Assembly (NCBI GenBank): GCA_030386875.1
Contig: CM059576.1
Span: 65,471,581 to 65,535,580 of the forward strand
Length of the DNA: 64,000 nt
Direction: 5' to 3'
From: Morinoia aosen
Taxonomy: Eukaryota > Arthropoda > Malacostraca > Amphipoda > Talitridae
A program made the translations under genes and the position numbers. Numbering within the stretch: the stretch's first letter is position 1; every line of letters begins with the position of its first letter. Shown here piece after piece: positions 56,018 to 64,000 of the stretch. The notes beneath the pieces were generated by a model. The model did not search any database. It was given only the letters and a program-made list of their open reading frames with translations, and was not told the origin of the DNA.

Positions 56018-56182
56018 ATTTATATCTAAACGATACTTAGTCGTTTGTGTAACTGATTTCTGGTTATAAAAAGTAAAAAATTCGTCAACGAATAAATCTT
56101 CTATGAAATTTTTTTCTTAAATAATTTATATTTCAAGCTAATTGTGGTGAATTGTGCTCTGATTGGTATTTCCTTTACTACT
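56018..56182 (-). repeat. Polinton right terminal inverted repeat
   Basis: Partner of 30629-30793. Ends TGATTGGTATTTCCTTTAC then TACT. Confidence 0.85.
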
Positions 56183-56190
56183 TATATATA

Positions 56191-56435
56191 ATAAATAAAT
56201 CCCTCTCCTATAACTGCCCGTCGATATATAGAATATATAAATCTCTTTCATATAACTGCCCGTCGATGTATATATTATATAAATCCCTCTCCTATAACTG
56301 CCCCTCGATATATATAATATATAAATCCCTCTTCTATAACTGCCCGTCGATATATGTAATATATAAATCCCTCTCCTATAACTGCCCGTTGATATATATA
56401 AATCCCTCGCCTATAACTGCCCGTCGATACACATT
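56191..56435. repeat. Minisatellite, 42-bp unit
   Basis: About six copies of a unit with AAATCCCTCTCCTATAACTG then CCCGTCGATATAT. Starts only ~9 bp outside the Polinton's right end. Because 42 is a multiple of three, a repeated 14-residue frame stays open by chance. Confidence 0.88.
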
Positions 56436-59084
56436 CAAATCAGTGCACAAACGCTGGCTGGAATAAAATATTCCATATATAGGCCAGACGCAACAGAGTA
56501 TCAATACACCCATACTGATGAGGTACAGAAGCCACCATCACACATACACTCACCACACACCTGCGCGTGTACGTCACCTACAACGCTCTCACAACAGAAC
56601 GTGTGCTATACATGCATGATACTCAGCCGTGACGCATGTTAATATCACCTCGTAAGATTTAAAATCATAAACGTAACAAATTACTGTAGTACGAATTCAC
56701 GCTTCCGTTGGCCATTTTGACATTCGTTTTAATATACATACAGAGGAATGAATGTCTTTGTATGAGAATTGTTTTCAATAACCAACTGTTGAATACCATC
56801 ATAGGCTTTTACGTATCATTTTGGGCGTAAAAATATATATATTTAGAAATCATAAACTTTAAGTGCCTGGCGAAGAACTTCGACAAATGAAGGATAACAA
56901 AAGTGAATGTAAAAAGTGTTTCTTCAAGAAGGTCATCCACAACAACTTGACGTAGCTGTAAATTTATATGATAGCGAATTGATCACAACTCAACGTCAAC
57001 TTATTCTGTACGTAAATGTTAAGATTTTTATCCATAAATATCAAGTTAACTATAACGTTACAAAATCAAATAAGCCGTGAACGAGAACTCGATTAGCATT
57101 GATCCAGCATTATTTATCATTTCCTTATAGAAAACAACACCAGATGTTTTTTTAAATTTATATAAATCAATAAATGGATATAATTTGTGCGTAATTTGTG
57201 CCATGTTATCACAATGGGCATCTGAGTGAACACATCAAATTGGTCGGCGCTTGTGTCTGTGACGCTCACAAGGCGCTCAATGACCGTATCTGTGATACGA
57301 GCTTCACCAGTGCACAAGTACAAGAATATTGTAATGGCGGGTGCTGTTGGGATGGATATATTTGTTGAGCATCCACAGCTGGAGGATTTATTTAATGGCG
57401 GGTACTGTTGGGATGGATATATTTGTTGGGCTTCCACAGCTGGAGGATTTGTCTGAAGGAAATATCGAATCCCGTCATTTTAGACGGGTCGTGTACACTA
57501 GTTACATATAGATCGCCCAGTCATGTGTGCTGGAGTATACATATACACACACCGATGAGGTAGAGTAGCCACTATCATACACACGTATATCAGCGCGCAG
57601 TTCGCTATGCAGGGCTTCGAATGAAACCATCGGATTCGTTATCAGTTGCAGGTTTTGAGCTCATGTAATTTAGCTTTATGGTTTATCATTTCAGAGTTTC
57701 TAACATCATGGAGCTGAGAGCCGTTGATGACATCTATGTATGTTCATAAATATTGCTATGCATGTCTTTACTGAGGCGTCATTTCATAGTAAACTGAAAT
57801 AATGTGTCAACGAATTTTCAAAGGAATTTGTTGTGCGAAAATTTTTATTTATTTGGATAAGTTTAGCTTCTAATAAAAATTTCTTTCGGGTAAAAAGTAT
57901 TTTATGGCAAGCCAAAGCAAATTTCAACAGTGGTTCTATCAAGTTCACTTGCAACACAACGCCTATATCAATTATTTGACGCAGCTATATATCTGTTGTG
58001 ATAGTGATATATCAGACCTTAATGTCAACTTATGCCTACACCTAATATTGGATTATGGATCCATTTATATTGAATTTGCCATAATGAAACAATCATATAA
58101 GTCAGTAATCAGCATCATATAGTTTATGCAAAATAATTTATCCCACAACCAATAATCCTTCAGCCAATACCCACCACAAGCGCACACGCCCACCAACAAT
58201 AACAGCAACAAAATATAACAGCATAACAATACCATTTAATGAAGCCTGGAATATCAAATGAAGTTAGCCATCGAACAACCAAAACAACAGCAACTATTGG
58301 CTGACCTTTGAGCGTTCACGCAGAGCGTCTATTTTCATTTCGAGTATATATGATTCAATAATATTCTATGCGTACTAGGTTACATTGAGGTTGCATTAGA
58401 AGGGGACTGATTCAAGTTAGTGGAATGTACGATGATGTGTGTGACTTTATCAATGGTGTGTGGTAGTATTGGTGGTAAATGTTGAGGTAGTTGTGGTATA
58501 TGGCAAAATCCCTGTGTAAAACAGCTGTAAAATACAATATAGGCAGCAAAAATAATGAAAAACATTCTTTTGTTCCCATTTTAGGGTAAATTGTGTATTA
58601 TTCTACTTATAGGAGATTCAGACCGAGCCTTGCAGACAGCGAGAAGCAGACTACAGTGAAATGAATTACTTATATGAAATGATTTAATCATATTATAGAT
58701 CTGTTAAATATTAGAGTCTAATCGAAGACATAAGAATTAGAGAAATTAATAATCTATTTTCAATTACGTATTGCTGTGTTGGTTTCTGACCTTGATTTAC
58801 TTGAATTTTGAACCATTTTAAACATAGTGATGTCACCGAAGAATTGTTCAACAATTTTATTATTGGGAAATTATTGTAATTATTCACTACTGAAAAACGT
58901 AATTGTGTAATTGTGAATTTTATTAAAAAATGTAATTGTGACTGTGTTACATGTACTAGTTAACACAAACTTATTTTTTTATTATAATACAAAGTTCTTT
59001 GAACAAAATAGATACAGATGGAATTTATTTCTGAATTCACTTCCCAGGTCTTCGAACGCACTTGAAAATTAGGGCGCCGTAAGG
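56436..59084. other. No gene recognised
   Basis: Intergenic. Contains a short tandem duplication (57333-57454) and an ACA-rich low-complexity stretch (about 58140-58230). No supportable coding sequence. Confidence 0.45.
57333..57454. repeat. Two-copy tandem duplication, 61-bp unit
   Basis: Copies start AATGGCGGGT at 57333 and 57394. They differ at only a few positions, so the duplication is recent. Confidence 0.85.
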
Positions 59085-59328
59085 GGTTCCTGTTCGGGTA
59101 CCAAATGTTGTTATTCAATTTTTACAGCCTACGGGCGAACCAGAACTATGTATAGTTCAATGTCCGGACTAAACGTGCGAAGTAGGTATATGAGAATGGT
59201 TAAATTAAAATTATTGGCTCCTCTATCCAGTGTCGGATGATATTCTCTCAGTGTAGCGACTCACTTCGCAGTACCGCGCAATGCTGCGGTGGCCGCAACT
59301 CCGGCAGCGCGTGGTGTTGTACGGGCCT
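59085..59328 (-). mobile_element. LTR end with primer-binding site (retroelement fragment)
   Basis: On the minus strand an LTR-like end ...CAACA is followed two bases later by TGGTACCCGAACAGGAACC (59085-59103). That resembles a lysine-tRNA primer-binding site such as TGGCGCCCGAACAGG. The LTR would extend right from 59106 towards the satellite at 59329. No coding part is attached. Fragmentary fossil of uncertain family. Confidence 0.35.
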
Positions 59329-59860
59329 GACATACTAGAGAGACTAGTATGTCTGACATACTAGAGAGACTAGTATGTCTGGCATACTAGAGAGACTAGA
59401 ATGTCTGGCATACTAGAGAGACTAGAATGTCTGGCATACTAGAGAGACTAGAATGTCTGGCATACTAGAGAGGCTAGAATGTCTGGCATACTAGAGAGAC
59501 TAGAATGTCTGGCATACTAGAGAGACTAAAATGTCTGACATACTAGAGAGACTTGGATGTCTGGCATTCGAGAGATACTAGGATGTCTGGCATACTAGAG
59601 AGACTAGTATTTCTGACATACTAAAGAGACTAGTATTTCTGACATACTAAAGAGCCTAGTATTTCTGACATACTAAAGAGACTAGTATGTCTGACATACT
59701 AGTTTCTCTGGTATGTCTGACATACTGAAGAAACTAGTATGTCTGACATACTAAAGAAACTAGTATGTCTGACATACTAGAGAGACTAGTGTGTCTGACA
59801 TACTAGAGAAACTAGTACGTCTGACATACTTAAGAAACTAGTATGTCCAGTGTGTCTGAC
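59329..59860. repeat. Satellite-like array with self-complementary 26-bp unit
   Basis: About twenty copies of GACATACTAGAGAGACTAGT plus ATGTCT. Within each unit ACATACTAG and CTAGTATGT are inverted copies, so every unit can fold into a hairpin. Sub-variants cluster (GGCATACTAG on the left, TAAAGAAAC on the right). Confidence 0.92.
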
Positions 59861-59888
59861 ATATTAATATTTCAGACTACAAGAAAAC

Positions 59889-60620
59889 TAAATAACTACG
59901 AGGAACTAAGTGACGTGTACCTCCTAGGTAGAGCAACAGCACATCTAATTGAAGATGTGACCCTGAAGATGAAAAAAAATTAGAAACGACTGCGTAACAT
60001 TTCTGGTTGAGTTGTGCAACCAATTCATGAAAAGATTCACTTCTGATAACGAGAGCTTGTTAGCTAAATTAAATGGACCCTAATGAATCTCAAAAGTAAA
60101 GAAATTCTCCGACATCAATTATTCCTCTCGCTGCTCACTTTCCGTCGCCAGTTTCTGAGGAATGTTTGGATGAATTAGACGATTAATGGAGGAGTTATCG
60201 CGCTAATGTAGACAGGCTACCGACCGCTGGGGAGAACATTCCACAATACTGGTACTCTTTACGAAACGTAAAAGATTGTTTGCAGAATTCCAAGGGCAAC
60301 ATTTTGTCAAACTTCATGACAAGCCTCGCAGTTTTGCCTCATTTGTCAGCTGCCGTTGAAGGTATTTTTTCTACGGTGAATTGCATTAAAACAAAGCAAA
60401 CAAATTCACCTAAGCCAGAAACTGTGAAGAATTGAATTCTATCAAAAACAGACAACAACAAGAGAAAATAACAGCAGTACGACATGGACTCCAAGCAAAG
60501 AACTAGTGAGAGATTTAGCTACTGGAACTATGAGTCAGCGATATTTAAAAAGAATGGAGCAAACCAAAGAGACTGTATCGTTGGAAGCAGGTGAAGAAGA
60601 GGAGGATCTTCTACAGTAGC
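59889..60620 (+). pseudogene. Tail of a hAT-type transposase
   Basis: Plus-strand pieces are YLLGRATAHLIEDVTLKMKK (about 59930), LCNQFMKRFTSDNESLL (about 60020-60070), LPTAGENIPQYWYSLRNVKD, GNILSNFMTSLAVLPHLSAA and EGIFSTVNCIKTKQTNS (about 60355-60405). The last is the hAT C-terminal dimerisation block. Internal stops and frame changes show a relic. The start of the gene and the element ends are not visible. The satellite begins just upstream. Confidence 0.6.
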
Positions 60621-61240
60621 AAGCATAACGTGAGTATATATATTTTTGTAGCATAAACCATACACTTTTAGGATTTTTGTTATCTTGTTTTTTCTAGATC
60701 TTGGGTTTCTTAGATGCATGATCTTGGGTTTTGCTAAAAATCTCATTGGCAGCCCTGGTACATTGGCCACGAAATGGCCAATCTGGCCCAGGACGCCACG
60801 ACAGCTACCCCTGGCTCACCCAACCAAGCCGCCCAACTATCCCACCTTTGCCGTCTCGGTGTTGCATTACACTCCAATGAGCCGCTCAGGCGGTAAAAAT
60901 ATATTAAGAACACCGTCTGGGTAGAAATCGGGATAAATGTTGATTTTCTGTTTTTATACGCATTTTAAAGGGGATTTTCTTGCGCTTCCATTGGTACTTT
61001 CCGCTTACGTCTACTCCGAATGGTACGCCCACCAGAGGGGGTGAAAGCGATGGGGGGTAGTGTGACCTTGAACACTCCCCTCCCTCATTATTGGGGTTCA
61101 ATTGAGCGTGTTTCTCTACGGCACTGGCAATAGAGTTTGTTCATGGGCTACTCAAGGTGTTTTCATATTCAAACGAAACATTCTAACGCTGAGTAAAAAG
61201 TTTTGATAATTTTTGATAATTTTAGGAATTTAGAGGTTCT

Positions 61241-61306
61241 GCCGTATCTATGATACTGCAGCTTTCATTCATAGCTCGATGACAGCTGCAGTATCATAGT
61301 TACGGC
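61241..61306. repeat. Palindrome with 23-bp arms
   Basis: GCCGTATCTATGATACTGCA plus GCT (61241-61263) mirrors 61284-61306 with one mismatch, around a 20-base loop. Confidence 0.85.
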
Positions 61307-61309
61307 TAA

Positions 61310-61790
61310 GGCGAGCACACCAATTCATAGGGCTTGAAAAGAGCTACAAAACAGAGGAGTTGACTTGAGAAAAAAAACGAATTTTGGTCGAAAAAAAATT
61401 CGAAAAAGTGGGTGTTTTGAAGAATTACACATAGTCTTTTGATGTAGATTTTTTCCCATAGTTCCAGAGCTACAGCAATTTAAATTATATCAATCGAAAG
61501 GGCTTAAAAAGAGCTACAAAATATCAAGAGTTCATTGTAGAAAACCCGTAGCTCAAACGATAAAAAGAAAAACAATTTTTTGTGTGAAAAACACGTTTTT
61601 TCTGGAAACTTAATAATTGGTTTCTCAAATGTATCTTCTTCCACAATTTTAGAGCTACAAGAATGGTTTGTATACCATTCGATAGGGCTTAGCAAGTTGT
61701 ATCCATACGCACTAGCATTTTTTGATACATCTATTATTTTGAAAATTACACGACGTGAAAAAAAAATGAAAAAAAGGTAAAAATATTTTT
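61310..61790. repeat. Imperfect repeats with AGGGCTT...GAGCTACAA
   Basis: The phrase (C/T)GA(A/T)AGGGCTTAAAAAGAG or similar, and AGAGCTACAA, recur near 61328, 61440-61520 and 61650-61690. They look like diverged ~180-bp repeat units of unknown origin. Confidence 0.5.
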
Positions 61791-63344
61791 TAATTCCTTA
61801 AAATCCACAAAAAGAAGTTATCAAAATTCCCTACTGCTTATGGTTATGTAGACATATAAGCAATCTAAAAACGAAATACTGGTTCTGTTACTTCAAAATT
61901 GTAGAAGAAGATAGATTTTAAAAAAGACTATTTTTTGTATTTTTCGAAAATAAAAAAAAGCCAGTGCAGGTACAAAAATTTTTTCCAAGTAACAAATGAT
62001 CTTTGCATCATTTCACACCTACTGTGACAATTTCTGACAAATCCATCGGTAAATAACGGACTTCTTTACCCACTGTGTCCTTAAACGCATTGATTGAGGA
62101 AGCCGCGGCTACTGGAAGTTTTCTCATGTTTTATGAATAGTTCAACAACTAATTAATATATGTATTTTCGAGAGATGTGCCATAACTACAACTGGGCAAA
62201 CGATGCAATTATAAATAATCAGCCAGTAAGCTGCATGGGAACATGGCGCGTGCTAGCAGACACTAACGGTTTGTGTTAGGGATGTCGAGTTCTCACCTCT
62301 CGCCTAACTTAAGTTATCAGCTTTCTATATTGTTTCTCTAACTTAAGCCAAGATAACGATCATGTTCAGTTAACCATCGGCCGTTGACTAGTATGAATTC
62401 TACTTAGGGGAGCCTCAACAGGCTCTAAAAATATTATGAAGTAATGCTTCTTTTCAACGTGGTTGGAGAGAATTGGCTGTGCTCCACTTCAATTTTAAAA
62501 ATATGAATTCGGCAACGGGATGTACTTCTATTAGGTGAATGTAAAACATCACCATAATTGGAAATTCAGTCTATTACAAGTTTCATGAAATTGTTTCTTG
62601 TTAACATTTTCTATCATATTTCATAATCATTTCACACAAAATCGTGTTTTAAATTTCAAAATTCATGCCTAACTAAATTATTTTAAAATTACGTCACCGA
62701 AATTCATATGGGGTAGCTCTTCACTTATGTTTCAAATCCACTCAACATCAACACGACATCAGTGCAATTGAAACAAAATTAACTCAATACGACAATAATT
62801 TAGCAAGCCATGGCTGGCTGAAAAAAGTTCCTCAGACTTTGCGTGAAACAATGCTAAAATGCGATAATAAATGCAAACAAAAATTAATTTACTGGAACTA
62901 GTCATATATCTAATTTTCAATTCTGCTGATGTTTTGCAATAACCTGTCCAATTTTTCTACCTGTCAAATTCACATAGATAAATCTAAGGGGACAAAACCA
63001 ATTATCTATTCCCCCATGAAATGTGCTCAGCTCGGACACTAAATATCTTCACAGCCAATTGTCTCTCCTTACAGCGTTTCGCATAGCGTGGGGAAAGGTG
63101 GGATAGTTGATGTTTTCTATACATACGACGGGGTACGAGGTGCATGAGAGCTGTTTGGTTGAGTAAGGCTATTGGTTGAGCTGTTTGACTTCCTGAACAC
63201 CAACCTGTGATTAGCGTCTGCCCGCACGCAGCCATTTTCCTGCACATCTTACTGCCTGAATGTTCAAATTTGCATCGTTTAGTCATGAGTAATAAGACGT
63301 TTTAGGCGATGGTGGTGGGGATAATTGTTGGTTAACATCTATGG

Positions 63345-64000
63345 TACAGCTGACGTGAACACAACACCTGCAGACGCTGTAACTAGTGGCAGACCACACC
63401 TGCAGACACAAGACACAGCAACTAGTGGCAGGCAACACCTGCAGACGCAGTAACTAGTGGCAGACAACAACACCTGCAGACGCAGTGAGTAGTGGCAGAC
63501 AACACCTGCAAACGCAGTAACTAGTGGCAGACAATAACACCTGTTGACGTAGTAACTAGTGCCAGACAACAACACCTGCAAACGCAGAAATTAGTGGCAG
63601 ACAACAACACCTGCAGACGCAGTAACTAATGGCAGACAACAACACCTGCAGACGCAGTAACTAATGGCAGACAACAACACCTGCAGACGCAGTAACTAGT
63701 GGCAGACAACACATGCAGACGCAGGAACTAGAGGCAGACAACACCTGCAGAAGCAGTAACGAGTGGCAGATTACATCACCTGCAGACGCAGTAACTAGTG
63801 GCAGACAACAACACCTGCAGACGCAGTTAATAATGGCAGACAACAACACCTGCAGACGCAGTAACTAATTGCAGACAACAACACCTGCAGACGCAGTAAC
63901 TAGCCGTAGACAACAACACCTGCAGACGCAGTAACTAGCCGTAGACAACAACACCTGCAGACGCAATAACTAGTGGCAGACAACAACACCTGCAGACGCA
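63345..64000. repeat. Minisatellite, 33-36-bp unit, runs off the window
   Basis: About 18 copies of AACACCTGCAGACGCAGTAA then CTAGTGGCAGACAAC, differing by an optional AAC. Most carry CTGCAG. The array reaches the window edge. Confidence 0.92.

Larger units (their letters stand above)
30629..56182. mobile_element. Broken Polinton/Maverick with nested insertions
   Basis: The ends AGTAGTAAAGG (30629) and CCTTTACTACT (to 56182) are inverted, start with the AG and end with the CT usual for Polintons, and open ~165-bp terminal repeats. The flanking six bases are GACATA on the left and TATATA on the right, a weak match to a 6-bp target duplication. The interior has remains of all the hallmark genes: ATPase, DNA polymerase B, integrase, minor and major capsid proteins and protease. 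Four younger elements lie inside (32379-35276, 35399-40169, 46085-46844, 47500-50957). Taking these out leaves ~13.7 kb, close to normal Polinton size. It is broken in roughly twenty places and is clearly a fossil. The terminal repeats differ by ~15% by eye. Confidence 0.88.
60621..63344. other. No gene recognised
   Basis: AT-rich intergenic sequence. It holds the palindrome at 61241-61306 and imperfect ~180-bp repeats at 61310-61790. Nothing else is supported. Confidence 0.45.

Noticed and set aside
56191-56435. Repeat-protein gene in the 42-bp minisatellite.
   Set aside because: The same multiple-of-three effect; no start context, no non-repeat coding part.

Overview
The window is nuclear DNA of an animal, most likely an insect. 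It is AT-rich and has spliced host exons, a mariner transposon of the kind common in insects, tRNA-derived SINEs, Penelope-like elements and a Polinton. I see no bacterial or organellar genes, rRNA genes, tRNA genes or CRISPR arrays. The species cannot be named from the sequence alone.

Region 1 (1-16.5 kb) is a host gene on the plus strand with large introns. Three exons with matching splice phases (5164-5320, 10151-10279, 15098-15167) encode the last ~117 residues of a protein I do not recognise. The C-terminal part looks leucine-rich-repeat-like. The introns hold small DNA transposons: two related TTAA-flanked elements (311-1497 and 11996-13344), a TTAA foldback (10389-11199), a MITE with a SINE-like copy nested in it (7703-8453), and a mariner rearranged so that both ends are copies of its 3' end (8673-9420). 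A broken copy of a dispersed intronless gene family lies at 2210-3979.

Region 2 (16.5-30.6 kb) is a transposon graveyard. It has a GAATATTC-rich MITE, a second SINE-like copy, a broken Penelope-like element with a hammerhead-ribozyme-like core downstream of its coding region (18598-20770), and a broken Ty3/gypsy fossil whose integrase precedes reverse transcriptase (Gmr1-like order, 21017-24460). That fossil is split by a TA-flanked MITE. Further on are tandem repeats and a tRNA-type SINE.

Region 3 (30629-56182) is one large broken Polinton/Maverick with ~165-bp terminal inverted repeats. Its gene remains are, from the left: packaging ATPase, protein-primed DNA polymerase B, a phospholipase-A2-like gene, integrase, a conserved accessory gene, minor capsid, major capsid, a zinc-ribbon protein, protease and a coiled-coil protein. 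Four later elements sit inside it: a Penelope-like element with an uninterrupted 822-residue frame, a young Ty3/gypsy element with near-identical LTRs, a minisatellite-bearing repeat also present at 25066-25585, and a CR1/L2-type LINE.

Region 4 (56.2-64 kb) is intergenic: several minisatellites (one with a self-complementary 26-bp unit), an LTR end with primer-binding site, and the tail of a hAT transposase.
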